From contig NZ_JPNB01000001.1 of NCBI RefSeq assembly GCF_000732725.1, positions 682,001 through 746,000 of the forward strand: a stretch of DNA of 64,000 nucleotides, given 5' to 3'. This document shows positions 25,096-35,427 of the stretch, in pieces. Position numbers and translations under genes: made by a program. Within the stretch, counting starts at the first letter, position 1. Each line of letters starts with the position of its first letter. Under the pieces are notes generated by a model, which saw nothing but the letters and a program-made list of their open reading frames with translations, was not told where the DNA came from and did not search any database. Source of the stretch: Kineothrix alysoides (lineage in GTDB: Bacteria; Bacillota; Clostridia; Lachnospirales; Lachnospiraceae).

Positions 25096-26403
25096 CTATC
25101 GGTTGCTTTCTATTTTAACATGAATTCCGTCCTGTACAAGCTTGCGGAAAAAGTACCGCTCCACATCCGCCTCGATGATGCTGCTGGCAAAGTTGATGGT
25201 AAGGGTGTCCTCGAAGCTGGAAATGGCGCAGTTGGTACGTGAGGAAAAGGGCTGCCCCATATAAATATCAAATCGCTCGATATGCTGCTTCATATCCTCC
25301 GGTACCTTTAACGCCCCCATGTTGGTAAGCCCTGCGGAGGAATTCTTATCCTGAATCTTCGTATAAAAAAAGCGGACGGTAAAATCTTTGATAAAAAGAG
25401 GGATGACGCGTATTACCGGATTCCGCTGAGTTGCCGCATTCGTGGTAATCTCTCCTCTTAAAAATTTTTCATTGATATAATAGCGCATGTAATTATGCAC
25501 ATGGACTACTATTTCCTCGAAGGTATATTCTCCAAGCCTCGGATCGATGGAGGGATATATCATGGTTATGAAATTGCGCAGTGTCTTGGAAGGAAAAAAG
25601 CGCCTTAGATTGACTGGCATGGCGATTTTTACCGGACGCAGCTTCAGGTGCAATTCCTCCGCCTGCTTTTGCAGCAAAGAGTATAAAAGTACAGAATTCA
25701 AATATTCTGTAATCGTAGCATGATATTTGGAGGCGACGTTCATGACCTCCTTTACGGACATAATGCCGTCGACAATATTGAGCGTGTAAAAGGGCTCCTT
25801 TGTACCGCGTACCCGGTAAGTCTTTTCCCCGGGGCGGGGCGGGCGCACTTTCGCATTGGCATAACGCATGTATGCATCCTCCAGCTCTTCGGGATCAGGT
25901 TCCCCATCCACATCCAGAACGAAGCCGCCGCAGGAAATCTCGTGCCCTAACAGGCGCAGGTAAACCGCGGTAATCGTCTGAAGTACGCACATGCCGCCGC
26001 TGCCGTCGCCTAAGCTGTGATGTGCTTCCAGCGCAATCCGGCATTCGTGATAATAGATTCGGATCAAATAGCGATTATTGGCTTTGAAGGGCATGGGCAT
26101 GCAGGGATTTTTGATGTCGGGCTGAACGAAGGGACCGGGTCTGTTATTGGGTTCTAAGTAACGCCAGAACAAGCCCTTTCGGATAGCTACTTTATATGTG
26201 GGAAAGCGTTTCAGCGCAATATCCACCGCCTGCTGTAAAACATCGGGGCGTATAGTCTCCTTCAGCACCACGGAAAGCCGGTAAACGGAAGAGAAATCCT
26301 TACGCTGAAGAGTGGGATATACGATGGCGGACAGATCCAGTTTATACCAGGTCCGTTTCTCGCTTTTTTTATGCGGTGTTGTCTTGTCCTTGCGTGCGGT
26401 CAT
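25096..26403 (-). CDS. Alcohol acetyltransferase / condensation-superfamily acyltransferase
   Basis: A 435-residue cytoplasmic protein of the CoA-dependent acyltransferase (condensation-like) fold. The catalytic motif is HHSLGDGSGG (HHxxxDG). Other conserved parts are LRPVKIAMPVNLRRFFPSKT and GLTNMGALKVP. It probably transfers an acyl group to an alcohol or amine; the substrates are unknown. It is divergent from an HSL-type esterase gene and in an operon with the DUF6320-like protein, which hints at making and breaking of one ester. Confidence 0.75.
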   Translation of the reverse strand: MTARKDKTTPHKKSEKRTWYKLDLSAIVYPTLQRKDFSSVYRLSVVLKETIRPDVLQQAVDIALKRFPTYKVAIRKGLFWRYLEPNNRPGPFVQPDIKNPCMPMPFKANNRYLIRIYYHECRIALEAHHSLGDGSGGMCVLQTITAVYLRLLGHEISCGGFVLDVDGEPDPEELEDAYMRYANAKVRPPRPGEKTYRVRGTKEPFYTLNIVDGIMSVKEVMNVASKYHATITEYLNSVLLYSLLQKQAEELHLKLRPVKIAMPVNLRRFFPSKTLRNFITMIYPSIDPRLGEYTFEEIVVHVHNYMRYYINEKFLRGEITTNAATQRNPVIRVIPLFIKDFTVRFFYTKIQDKNSSAGLTNMGALKVPEDMKQHIERFDIYMGQPFSSRTNCAISSFEDTLTINFASSIIEADVERYFFRKLVQDGIHVKIESNR

Positions 26404-26542
26404 AAATATCCCCCGAAATAGAAAGATTAAAGATTCTTACTGTAATGTATAGAGTATACCACAAAATGCAAATTATGTGATAGAATTGACTTAAAAATAA
26501 TAGATTATGCTTATTATTTATAGGAAAGGTGCGGCGATTCAT

Positions 26543-27439
26543 ATGGCAAAGTCGGATAAAAGAAATCAAAATTTGATGAACCTTATCAAACGAGTTCATA
26601 GCGTGGTGGAAAATGCGGATATTGAGAAGTACAGGCAGTCTCAGGATTATTTTGGTGCTCTTTTGGGAAACAGCAAGGAAACTACTGTGAAGGCAGTTCG
26701 TATCGGTGAGATGTACGGGGAATGGATTGCTGTAAACAGAGCTCATATGAAAAAGCATGTAATACTATACTGCCATGGCGGGGGTTATTCCACGGGCAGC
26801 AGTCAGTATGCCAGAACCTTGACGACAAAGCTGGCTGTGTCAACTTCGATGGACGTGTTCAGTTTCGACTACAGGCTGGCGCCGGAGCACCCTTATCCCG
26901 CGGCATTGGAGGATGCCGTGGCGGCATGGGACTATCTTATGCTCTTAGGTTACGGGGCACGGGATGTGGTGATAGCGGGAGATTCTGCAGGAGGGAATCT
27001 GGCTCTCGCTCTTACTCTTAAGTTGAAAGAGGGAGAAAGGCTTCTTCCCAGAGGACTTGTGCTGATGTCCCCCTGGACAGATTTGACCTCCTCAGGGAAG
27101 TCCTACGGGAACAAAAAAGAGGTGGACCCCGTATTGAATGAAGAGTATATCGGGCAGATGATACAAAACTATGCCTCCGGGCAGGATTTGGAAAATCCTT
27201 TGATTTCACCGGTTTTTGGAGATTTTGAAGGCTTTCCCTCGACTTATATACAAGTGGGCGATAATGAGATGCTGCTAAATGATGCCACTCTGCTTCATAA
27301 GAAGATGGCAAAAGCCAATGTTTCCGTGAAAATCGATATATTCAAAGGAATGTGGCATGTGTTCCAGATGTCGCCCTTTAAGACGGCATATGAAGCCATG
27401 GATAAAAATGCGGAATTCATTTATGATGTATGCCGCTAA
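26543..27439 (+). CDS. HSL-type alpha/beta hydrolase (esterase)
   Basis: A 298-residue esterase of the hormone-sensitive-lipase family: oxyanion motif YCHGGGYSTGS, nucleophile elbow GDSAGGNLAL, a likely acid in GDNEMLLND and His in GMWHVF. I chose the ATG at 26543 with AAAGGTG upstream; an earlier ATG adds 12 residues. It is divergent from the acyltransferase/DUF6320 pair and shares a 139-base upstream region. It hydrolyses short-chain esters by family rule; the physiological substrate is unknown. Confidence 0.88.
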   Translation: MAKSDKRNQNLMNLIKRVHSVVENADIEKYRQSQDYFGALLGNSKETTVKAVRIGEMYGEWIAVNRAHMKKHVILYCHGGGYSTGSSQYARTLTTKLAVSTSMDVFSFDYRLAPEHPYPAALEDAVAAWDYLMLLGYGARDVVIAGDSAGGNLALALTLKLKEGERLLPRGLVLMSPWTDLTSSGKSYGNKKEVDPVLNEEYIGQMIQNYASGQDLENPLISPVFGDFEGFPSTYIQVGDNEMLLNDATLLHKKMAKANVSVKIDIFKGMWHVFQMSPFKTAYEAMDKNAEFIYDVCR

Positions 27440-27569
27440 ATCGTGCGATAAAAAAATAACTGTAAAATGAAGAAAAAATAAAGGAATATCTAAACGGGCC
27501 GAGAATATTTAATACAGTGATTGATTTTTGTATGTGGCAGCGAAAGGTAAAGGTAAAAGCTGAGTGATC

Positions 27570-28577
27570 ATGTTGATTCGAGAGAAAATGGAGCAGTGGG
27601 AAAAAGAATATTTAAGCCCCTATGCGTCCCTTAGCATGAATTCCAGAGGCAGGCTGAGGGAGGAAGAGCAGTGCGACATCCGCCCGGTCTATCAGCGGGA
27701 TAGAGACAGAATACTGCACAGCAAGGCATTCAGGCGTCTGAAGGATAAGACGCAGGTCTTTTTGACGCCGGAAGGCGATCATTACAGGACGAGGCTGACA
27801 CATACACTGGAGGTATCTCAGAATGCCCGTACCATTGCCAAAGCCCTTCGGATGAACGAGGATTTGGCGGAAGCCATTGCCTTAGGACATGATTTGGGCC
27901 ATACACCCTTCGGACATGCGGGAGAGCGGGCTCTTGACAGAGTGTGCCCGTACGGCTTTTGCCACAGCGAACAAAGCGTTCGCACGGTAGACTGCTTGGA
28001 GAAGGATGGACAGGGGCTTAATCTGACGGAAGAAGTCAGAGACGGCATCCGTAACCATCAGACAAAGGGAATGCCCTTTACATTAGAAGGAAAAATTGTC
28101 CGATTTTCGGATAAGATCGCATATATTCATCACGATATGGACGACGCCATTCGCGGTGGGATTTTGAAAGAATCCGATGTTCCGGAGGAAATCGGAGAGG
28201 TAATCGGAAAGACTACGGGGGAACGTTTGGACCATTTCATTCACGATTTGGTAACCACCAGCTATGACAGAGACGATATTATGATGTCGCCTCCCGTTGC
28301 CGAGGCTATGAAAAAGCTGAGGGAATTCATGTTCGACCGGGTGTATAAGAACAACGAAGCCAAGAGCGAAGAGAAGAAAGCAGAAATGCTGATGGAGTCG
28401 CTTTATGAATATTATCTTCGCCATATGGAGCTTCTTCCGAAGCATCTTACCGCGCGGATAGAGGAGTATGGAGAACCGGCTCAGATTATCGTATGCGATT
28501 TCATCGGAGCGATGACGGACCGCTTCGCCATTGCCAAGTATGAAGAACTGTTCATACCGAAATCGTGGCATTATTGA
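27570..28577 (+). CDS. dgt: Deoxyguanosinetriphosphate triphosphohydrolase-like protein
   Basis: HD-domain dNTPase that hydrolyses dGTP (or other dNTPs) to nucleoside and triphosphate. The metal-binding residues are in RTRLTHTLEVSQ, LGHDLGHTPFGHAGE and FSDKIAYIHHDMDDA. Its 335 residues are normal for the short Dgt type. A GTG two codons upstream is an alternative start. It heads the macromolecular-synthesis run dgt-dnaG-rpoD seen in many Clostridia. Confidence 0.92.
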   Translation: MLIREKMEQWEKEYLSPYASLSMNSRGRLREEEQCDIRPVYQRDRDRILHSKAFRRLKDKTQVFLTPEGDHYRTRLTHTLEVSQNARTIAKALRMNEDLAEAIALGHDLGHTPFGHAGERALDRVCPYGFCHSEQSVRTVDCLEKDGQGLNLTEEVRDGIRNHQTKGMPFTLEGKIVRFSDKIAYIHHDMDDAIRGGILKESDVPEEIGEVIGKTTGERLDHFIHDLVTTSYDRDDIMMSPPVAEAMKKLREFMFDRVYKNNEAKSEEKKAEMLMESLYEYYLRHMELLPKHLTARIEEYGEPAQIIVCDFIGAMTDRFAIAKYEELFIPKSWHY

Positions 28578-28627
28578 GCGTGAGGCGGCGTATAACTATT
28601 TGATATATTACAGATTAAAGAAGGGAA

Positions 28628-30409
28628 ATGAGAGTGTACTATCCTGATGAGTTAGTTGAAGAAGTACGGTTGAAAAACGATATAGTAGATGTGATTTCCG
28701 GTTATGTGCGTTTGCAGAAAAAAGGGAGCAGCCATTTCGGCCTATGTCCCTTTCATAATGAAAAGTCCCCCTCCTTTTCCGTTTCGGGAAGCAAGCAGAT
28801 GTATTATTGCTTCGGCTGCGGGGCGGGCGGAAATGTATTTACTTTTATTATGGAATATGAGAACTTTACCTTTCCTGAAGCAATCAAGCTGCTGGCGGAC
28901 AGGGTAAAGGTGGATTTGCCTGAGATAGAATATTCGGAAGAGGTAAAGAAAAAGGAAGGCAAAAGAAATAAGCTGTTAGAAGTGAATAAAGAAGCGGCGA
29001 AATACTTTTATTATCAGCTCCGTTCCCAAAAGGGCAGCATAGGTTATCGCTATTTGGCGGACAGGCAGCTTAGCGACGAGACGATGAAGAAGTTCGGATT
29101 GGGATTCGCTAACGTATCCAGCAACGATCTGGTACAATACCTGCGCTCCAAGGGCTACCGGGACGAGCTCATACAGGAGGCTGGGCTTGCAAGCTTCGAT
29201 GAGAAATATGGAATTCACGATAAGTTCTGGAATCGGGTCATTTTCCCTATTCAGGACATCAATCACAGGGTAGTAGGCTTCGGCGGACGCGTGATGGGCG
29301 ATGCCAAGCCGAAATACTTAAATTCGCCGGAGACAATGATTTTTGATAAAAGCCGCAATTTATACGGACTGAATTTTGCGAGAACCTCGCGGCAAAGCAA
29401 CATTATTCTATGCGAAGGCTATATGGACGTCATTGCTATGCATCAAGCCGGATTTACGCAGGCTGTGGCATCTCTCGGAACAGCATTTACCGCAGGGCAG
29501 GCGAATCTTCTGCGCCGTTATACGGAGGAAGTGCTGCTCGCTTATGACAGCGACGGAGCGGGAGTGAACGCAGGGCTTCGGGCTATATCCATATTGAAAG
29601 AAGTGGATTTAAGCGGTAAGGTACTCAATCTGGAGCCTTATAAGGACCCGGACGAATTCATTCAAAACCTGGGAACGGAGGCATTTCGCCAGAGGATGGA
29701 CGAGGCGGAGAACAGCTTTTTCTTCGAACTTCGTATCATGGAAAAGGAATACAACCTGAAAGACCCGGAATCCAAGACCAAATTTCATAGGGAAATCGCG
29801 AAGAAGTTATGTGGCTTTCCTGAGGAGGTGGAACGGGAGAACTACATAGAAGCGGTAGCGGATAAATATAACGTAGGTTTTGACAATCTGAGGAAGCTGG
29901 TAACCACCTATGCGGCGCAGACGGGGCTGGTAAGTCCGATTGTTCGTCCCAAGTCAGGAATCGCAGAGAAGAAAAATACACCGGAAGAGAACATGAAGAA
30001 GTCGCAAAGGTTACTTATTACCTGGATTGCGGAGGAACCGGAGGTATTTCCTAAAATTGTGAAATATATATCCCCCGAGGATTTTACGGAAGAACTGTAC
30101 CGGAAGGTGGCGGACAGGCTGTTCGAGGGCTTGGAGCAGGGAAAGCTGAACCCGGCTCATATCATCAGTCTTTTTACGGACGAAGAGGACCAGCGGGAGG
30201 TAGCGGCGCTTTTCAACACCAAGTTGGAGGAGCTGGAGACGAAACAGGAGCGGGAAAAGGCTTTCCACGATATCGTTTATACGGTAAAAAAGAACAGCTA
30301 TGAATATTATTCCGGCAGGCTGGGGGCTGATATAAGTACGTTAAAGCAGGTAATTGCGGGAAAAAAAGCGTTGGAAGAACTTAGCAAAACGCATATTTCT
30401 TTAGATTAA
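28628..30409 (+). CDS. dnaG: DNA primase DnaG
   Basis: Makes RNA primers for replication. The N-terminal CHC2 zinc finger spans CPFHNEKSPSF and YYCFGCGAGGNVF. The catalytic core includes VIFPIQDINHRVVGFGGRV, and the Toprim motif EGYMDVIAMHQ lies near residue 263 with LAYDSDGAG (DxD). The C-terminal helicase-binding region completes the 593 residues. The AAAGAAGGG site precedes the ATG. It is followed by rpoD after 28 bases. Confidence 0.98.
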   Translation: MRVYYPDELVEEVRLKNDIVDVISGYVRLQKKGSSHFGLCPFHNEKSPSFSVSGSKQMYYCFGCGAGGNVFTFIMEYENFTFPEAIKLLADRVKVDLPEIEYSEEVKKKEGKRNKLLEVNKEAAKYFYYQLRSQKGSIGYRYLADRQLSDETMKKFGLGFANVSSNDLVQYLRSKGYRDELIQEAGLASFDEKYGIHDKFWNRVIFPIQDINHRVVGFGGRVMGDAKPKYLNSPETMIFDKSRNLYGLNFARTSRQSNIILCEGYMDVIAMHQAGFTQAVASLGTAFTAGQANLLRRYTEEVLLAYDSDGAGVNAGLRAISILKEVDLSGKVLNLEPYKDPDEFIQNLGTEAFRQRMDEAENSFFFELRIMEKEYNLKDPESKTKFHREIAKKLCGFPEEVERENYIEAVADKYNVGFDNLRKLVTTYAAQTGLVSPIVRPKSGIAEKKNTPEENMKKSQRLLITWIAEEPEVFPKIVKYISPEDFTEELYRKVADRLFEGLEQGKLNPAHIISLFTDEEDQREVAALFNTKLEELETKQEREKAFHDIVYTVKKNSYEYYSGRLGADISTLKQVIAGKKALEELSKTHISLD

Positions 30410-30437
30410 AGATAATACTATGACTACATGAGGAAGG

Positions 30438-31562
30438 ATGGAACCTAAAATGGATGAAAACACACAAGCAAAGTTTGAGGAGCATTTGAGGGAGCTCTTA
30501 AGCGCTGCTAAAAAGAAAAAGAATGTACTGGAGTATCAGGAGATTAACGATTTCTTCGCCGACATGGCGCTGGAAGAGGAACATTTCGATAAGATAATGG
30601 AAACTCTGGAACAGAATAACGTAGATGTACTTCGTATTACGGAGGAGGACGATGTGGATGACGAGGAAATTATCCTCACGGAGGAGGATGAGGTCGATGT
30701 GGAGAGTATCGATCTTACCGTTCCGGATGGCATCAGCATCGAAGACCCCGTCAGAATGTATCTGAAGGAAATTGGTAAGGTTCCCCTTCTGAGCGCAGAG
30801 GAGGAAATCGAACTGGCAAAGAAGATGGAGATGGGCGATGATGAGGCGAAAAAGCGCCTTGCGGAGGCGAATCTTCGTCTCGTTGTCAGCATAGCCAAGA
30901 GGTATGTAGGCCGCGGTATGCTCTTTCTCGATTTGATTCAGGAGGGCAATCTTGGTCTTATTAAGGCTGTGGAAAAGTTTGATTATAGAAAAGGATATAA
31001 GTTTTCTACCTATGCTACATGGTGGATTCGTCAGGCGATTACAAGAGCCATCGCAGATCAGGCGAGAACGATCCGTATTCCTGTTCATATGGTGGAGACG
31101 ATCAATAAGCTGATTCGTGTCAGCAGACAGCTCCTTCAGGAACTGGGCAGGGAGCCTTCCCCTGAAGAAATAGCGGAAGAAATGAATATGCCGGTGGACA
31201 GGGTAAGAGAGATTCTCAAGATTTCCCAGGAACCGGTTTCTTTGGAAACCCCTATCGGAGAAGAAGAAGACAGTCATCTGGGTGACTTCATTCAGGACGA
31301 TAACGTGCCGGTACCTGCTGATGCGGCGGCCTTTACCCTATTAAAGGAGCAGCTTGTAGAGGTGCTTGGTACCTTGACGGAAAGGGAGCAGAAAGTGCTT
31401 CGCCTTCGCTTCGGTCTGGATGACGGACGGGCCAGAACGCTGGAGGAGGTTGGAAAGGAATTCAATGTTACCAGAGAGCGGATCAGACAGATAGAAGCGA
31501 AGGCGCTCCGTAAGCTTCGCCATCCAAGCAGAAGCCGTAAGCTGAAAGATTACTTGGATTAA
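30438..31562 (+). CDS. rpoD: RNA polymerase primary sigma factor RpoD (SigA)
   Basis: Housekeeping sigma factor. A short acidic N-terminal region is followed by region 1.2 ([16 protein letters not shown]), region 2 ([39 protein letters not shown] and [10 protein letters not shown], which read the -10 box), region 3 and region 4 ([20 protein letters not shown], which reads the -35 box). Its 374 residues are typical of Clostridia. The start with AGGAAGGATGG upstream follows dnaG directly. Confidence 0.98.
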   Translation: MEPKMDENTQAKFEEHLRELLSAAKKKKNVLEYQEINDFFADMALEEEHFDKIMETLEQNNVDVLRITEEDDVDDEEIILTEEDEVDVESIDLTVPDGISIEDPVRMYLKEIGKVPLLSAEEEIELAKKMEMGDDEAKKRLAEANLRLVVSIAKRYVGRGMLFLDLIQEGNLGLIKAVEKFDYRKGYKFSTYATWWIRQAITRAIADQARTIRIPVHMVETINKLIRVSRQLLQELGREPSPEEIAEEMNMPVDRVREILKISQEPVSLETPIGEEEDSHLGDFIQDDNVPVPADAAAFTLLKEQLVEVLGTLTEREQKVLRLRFGLDDGRARTLEEVGKEFNVTRERIRQIEAKALRKLRHPSRSRKLKDYLD

Positions 31563-31574
31563 TCGGATAAAAAC

Positions 31575-32357
31575 ATGAATCTTAATGAAAACTTAGATAT
31601 TAGCTCCTGGTCCAAGGAAATCGTGCTGTCGGACAGAATGCTCTGCGTAGCCGGTATGGTGACGAAGGGGAATGTTGTGTGCGACGTAGGCTGCGACCAT
31701 GGATTCGTCTCCATATATCTGGTAAGAAATGGAATCAGCCCGAGGGCATTGGCCATGGATGTGGGAGAAGGACCTTTAAAAGCTGCAAAAGAGCATGTGG
31801 AAGAGTATGCTTTGACAGACTACATAGAAACCAGACTGTCCGACGGAGTGACGGCCTTGCGCCGGGAAGAAGCTGACACCTTGATTTGTGCGGGAATGGG
31901 CGGCAAATTGATAAAGCGTATTCTGGAAGAAGGAAAGGACAAGATACGCTTTATGCAGGAAGTTATTTTGCAGCCCCAGTCCGAGATACGCGGTATGAGA
32001 GAATATTTGCGAAAGCAAGGCTATGATATAACAGATGAGGACATGATTTTTGAGGATGGTAAATACTATCCGGTTATCAAAGCGCGTCCCGGAGCAGGAC
32101 AGGGCGAAGATGCAGCTTTACAGACGGTAAGCAGGCAGGTGCCGGATAAATATGGTCCCATCCTTTTAGAGAAAAAGAATCCGGTGCTTCATGGATTTCT
32201 TATGAAAGAACGGGTGTTATGCGAGGAAATTCTTGGCGGCCTTAAAAAAGCAGCCGGTGGGAATGAACAGCAGAGCAGCAGGCGGAATATGAGGCAAAAA
32301 GAAATAGAATGCAGAATAAAGGATATCGATTCGGCACTTTCTTATTTTGATAAATAG
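31575..32357 (+). CDS. trmK: tRNA (adenine(22)-N(1))-methyltransferase TrmK
   Basis: SAM-dependent enzyme methylating A22 of tRNAs. Motif I reads VCDVGCDHGFVSIYL, followed by AMDVGEGPL and LICAGMGGKLIKRIL, the usual TrmK/COG2384 pattern. It has a C-terminal coiled coil. It follows rpoD after 12 bases, the standard Firmicutes position, with the Nif3-like gene next. Confidence 0.93.
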   Translation: MNLNENLDISSWSKEIVLSDRMLCVAGMVTKGNVVCDVGCDHGFVSIYLVRNGISPRALAMDVGEGPLKAAKEHVEEYALTDYIETRLSDGVTALRREEADTLICAGMGGKLIKRILEEGKDKIRFMQEVILQPQSEIRGMREYLRKQGYDITDEDMIFEDGKYYPVIKARPGAGQGEDAALQTVSRQVPDKYGPILLEKKNPVLHGFLMKERVLCEEILGGLKKAAGGNEQQSSRRNMRQKEIECRIKDIDSALSYFDK

Positions 32358-32438
32358 TATGAATACTGGTATATGTGCCAGCATGAATGCCGGAGCCGGA
32401 AGCCGTATGCGGGAAGTACCCGGGAAAGGTGGCTGTAT

Positions 32439-33221
32439 ATGAGATGTGACAAAATCATAGAAAGTCTGGAACGGCTTTCGCCCTCTTCCTTTGCGGAAAG
32501 CTGGGATAACGTCGGGCTCCTTGCAGGGAGAACGGACAAGGAAGTGAGCAGGCTGTGTATTGCGCTGGACGCTACCGATGAGGTAATAGATGAGGCGGTG
32601 CGCGCAGGAGCGGATATGCTTCTGACTCACCATCCGCTTATATTCTCCCCTATGAAAAAGGTTACGGCGGAGGATTTCATCGGGCGCAGGGTGATAAAGC
32701 TGCTTCAGAATGATATTAGCTATTACGCCATGCACACAAATTTCGACGTAATGGGAATGGCGGATGCGGCAGCGGATGAGCTTGGGCTTAAGGACAGGCA
32801 AGTGCTTGACATTACCTATGAGGATGAAATAGCAAAAGAGGGGCTGGGCAGGTATGGAAGGCTTATTCAGATTATGACGCTGGAGGAGTGCGCCTCCTTT
32901 GTGAAAGAAACCTTTGAGCTTGAAAATGTAAAAATATATGGAGAATCGGATACGCCTATCGAATGGGCGGCAGTTTCACCAGGCTCCGGCAAAACCATGA
33001 TAAAGCCGGCGGTATCGGCGGGAGTGGAGGTGCTCATCACCGGAGATATCGAGCACCATGAGGGGCTGGATGCGATGGCACAGGGACTTTCGATTATCGA
33101 TGCCGGACATTTTGGCTTGGAGAAGATATTTATTCCATATATGAAGGAATATATTAGAAGAGAGCTGCCGCAGCTTACCGTATTTGCTGCGAAGGAAAAG
33201 AATCCGTTTTGGATATTATAG
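32439..33221 (+). CDS. Nif3-like dinuclear metal centre protein
   Basis: YqfO/NIF3 family protein, forming hexamers with a two-metal site. The motifs are ESWDNVGLLAG at the start, DMLLTHHPLIFSPMKKV for metal ligands, YAMHTNFDV and later GDIEHHEGLDAMAQGL. The start at ATG 32439 has AAAGGTGG before it. The biochemical role is unsettled (GTP cyclohydrolase-like relatives exist). It is normally next to trmK, as here. Confidence 0.92.
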   Translation: MRCDKIIESLERLSPSSFAESWDNVGLLAGRTDKEVSRLCIALDATDEVIDEAVRAGADMLLTHHPLIFSPMKKVTAEDFIGRRVIKLLQNDISYYAMHTNFDVMGMADAAADELGLKDRQVLDITYEDEIAKEGLGRYGRLIQIMTLEECASFVKETFELENVKIYGESDTPIEWAAVSPGSGKTMIKPAVSAGVEVLITGDIEHHEGLDAMAQGLSIIDAGHFGLEKIFIPYMKEYIRRELPQLTVFAAKEKNPFWIL

Positions 33222-33244
33222 GCAGCAGGATTTTGGAGGACAGC

Positions 33245-34900
33245 ATGTTTACAGTTACAATAGATGGCGAGAAGAGGCAATATGAAGAGGGTACCACGTA
33301 CGAGGAAATTGCAAAGGAGTATCAGAACCGGTATTCGCAGAGAATCGGTCTTATAACCGCCAATGGAAAGATAAGGGAATTGATCAAGGAAGTGAAGAAG
33401 GACTGCGAGCTGAATTTCATTACGCTAGGCGATCCGGTGGGGCATAAAACCTACGTCCGTACGGCAATCATGCTACTGATCAAGGCGCTTAGAGACGTTG
33501 CGGGGGAAACTGCTATTAGGAAATTCAAAGTGGAATTTGCTATCGGTCCCGGCTATTATTGCAGCATAGACAGCGATTTCAAGATAGAGCCGGAGTTTAT
33601 TCGCAGGCTGAACGAGAGAATGCGAAAGCTGGCAGAAGCGGACATACCGATTACGAAGAAGTCTTATCCGATTAACGAGGCTATGGAAATTTTCCGTGGA
33701 CAAAATATGAAGGATAAGGAAAAGCTGTTCCGATACCGAAGAAGCTCCTATGTGAACGTATATTGCCTGGATGGCTATTACGATTATTATTACGGTTATA
33801 TGCTTCCCAGCACCGGATATGTAAAATATTTCGAGGTGCTTTCCTTCGAGGAAGGCTTGATGCTCCTTCTTCCGGAACAGCAGGTGCCGGATAAGCTCCC
33901 GTTGATGGAACCCAGAGAAAAGTTGTTCGAGACCTTGAAAAAATCGGATGAATGGGGTAATATGGTGGGAGTTGACACCGTAGGAGACTTAAACGACCAG
34001 ATTTGTATGGGGAATATCAACGATTTAATACTTGTTCAGGAGGCGCTTCAAGAGCGGAGCATCGGGGAAATAGCCAAGGATATTGTGGCGCGCGGAGGTG
34101 TAAAGTTTGTGATGATCGCGGGGCCTTCCTCCTCAGGGAAGACTACCTTTTCACATAGATTGTCTATTCAGCTTCGGACATATGGCTTGTCACCGCATCC
34201 CATTGGCCTGGACGATTATTTTGTCAACCGGGATAAGACTCCCAGAGATGAGAATGGAGATTATAATTTCGAATGTCTGGAAGCGATAGATGTGGAGCAG
34301 TTCAATGAGGACATGACAAGGCTGCTTAAAGGAGAGACGGTGGAACTTCCAAGCTTCAATTTCAAGTCGGGGCTGCGGGAATATCACGGAAACTATAAGA
34401 AACTGGGGCCTGAGGATGTCCTTGTGATTGAAGGAATCCATGGTCTGAATGGAGATACGTCTTATTCTCTGCCGAATGAAAGCAAGTATAAGATTTACAT
34501 CAGCGCCCTGACGAGTATCAATATCGACGAGCATAATAGGATTCCCACCACGGATGGCAGGCTTCTGCGGCGTATGGTGAGAGATGCACGGACGAGAGGG
34601 GCTTCGGCAAAGCGCACGATGGAGATGTGGAACTCCGTCAGAAAGGGCGAAGAGAAATATATTTTTCCTTTTCAGGAAAGTGCGGATGCCATGTTTAATT
34701 CTGCGTTGATTTACGAGCTGGCGATTTTGAAGCAGTATGCGGAGCCGCTTTTATTTGGAATAGAAAAGGGTGAGCCCGAATATTATGAAGCGAAGAGACT
34801 TTTAAAATTTTTAGAATATTTTATCGGTGTGAGCAGTGAAAACCTTCCTAAGAATTCCATTTGCCGCGAATTCGTAGGGGGAAGCTGTTTCCATGTTTAA
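33245..34900 (+). CDS. Nucleoside kinase (TGS-like plus uridine kinase)
   Basis: A 551-residue protein with an N-terminal TGS/ThrRS-like part (FTVTIDGEKRQYEEGTTYEE) and a second-domain-like middle. The C-terminal uridine kinase/PRK domain has the P-loop MIAGPSSSGKTTFSHRL, then GLDDYFVNRDKTPRD and VIEGIHGLN. It probably phosphorylates a nucleoside or similar substrate. I chose the ATG at 33245 with GGAGG upstream; the longer reading overlaps the Nif3-like gene. An inverted repeat TTCCATGT / ACATGGAA covers the stop codon. Confidence 0.88.
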   Translation: MFTVTIDGEKRQYEEGTTYEEIAKEYQNRYSQRIGLITANGKIRELIKEVKKDCELNFITLGDPVGHKTYVRTAIMLLIKALRDVAGETAIRKFKVEFAIGPGYYCSIDSDFKIEPEFIRRLNERMRKLAEADIPITKKSYPINEAMEIFRGQNMKDKEKLFRYRRSSYVNVYCLDGYYDYYYGYMLPSTGYVKYFEVLSFEEGLMLLLPEQQVPDKLPLMEPREKLFETLKKSDEWGNMVGVDTVGDLNDQICMGNINDLILVQEALQERSIGEIAKDIVARGGVKFVMIAGPSSSGKTTFSHRLSIQLRTYGLSPHPIGLDDYFVNRDKTPRDENGDYNFECLEAIDVEQFNEDMTRLLKGETVELPSFNFKSGLREYHGNYKKLGPEDVLVIEGIHGLNGDTSYSLPNESKYKIYISALTSINIDEHNRIPTTDGRLLRRMVRDARTRGASAKRTMEMWNSVRKGEEKYIFPFQESADAMFNSALIYELAILKQYAEPLLFGIEKGEPEYYEAKRLLKFLEYFIGVSSENLPKNSICREFVGGSCFHV

Positions 34901-34929
34901 TACATGGAATTTATATAAGTTAAGTAATG

Positions 34930-35276
34930 CTAAGTAGAATAAATGATCGCGGCTGCAATTCCGAAAGGAAGCAGGTGAGGAAAGTCCGGGCTTCATAGGG
35001 CAGGATGCCGGATAACGTCCGGTGGAGGTGACTCCAAGGATAGTGCAACAGAAATGAACCGCCCCGTCATGCGGGGTAAGGGTGGAAGGGCAGTGTAAGA
35101 GACTACCGTTCGTCTGGTAACAGGCGGAGCCATGTAAACCCCATCCGAAGCAAGACCGAATAGAAAGCGATAGGCCGGCCCGGCCTGCTTTCAGGTGGGT
35201 CGCTAGAAATTGCCGGCGACGGCAATTCAAGATAGATGATCATTCACGACATAACCCGGCTTATCGTTCTGCTTAG
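34930..35276 (+). ncRNA. rnpB: RNase P RNA (rnpB)
   Basis: Catalytic RNA of RNase P, which matures tRNA 5' ends. Hallmarks are GAGGAAAGTCCGGGC, the CAACAGAAATGAACCGCC region, AAGGGTGGAAGGGCAG, GTAAGAGACTACCG and GGCGGAGCCATGTAAACCCC. The P1 helix is CTAAGTAGAA at the 5' end with TTCTGCTTAG at the 3' end, which sets the boundaries. Its size of about 347 bases is normal. Confidence 0.95.
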
Positions 35277-35333
35277 TATGAAAATAAATAAAAATGTAAC
35301 TGTTCAGTACCTTGGCGGTTGCATAAGATTAAA

Positions 35334-35364
35334 TAAAAATCTCTCCATAACGGGGGGATTTTTA
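35334..35364 (+). terminator. Terminator downstream of rnpB
   Basis: AAATCTCTCC pairs with GGGGGGATTT (one G-T) around a short loop, then five T residues. The 35277-35333 and 35365-35427 stretches have no other feature. Confidence 0.75.
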
Positions 35365-35427
35365 TGAATATGACTGCGAAACGGCAGTAAAAAGCCGCTT
35401 GCCCGATGAATAAAAGAAGGTTGATCG

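Noticed and set aside
30498-31277. 259-residue frame antisense to rpoD
   Set aside because: Shadow of a highly conserved gene. It has no ribosome site and no recognisable domain.
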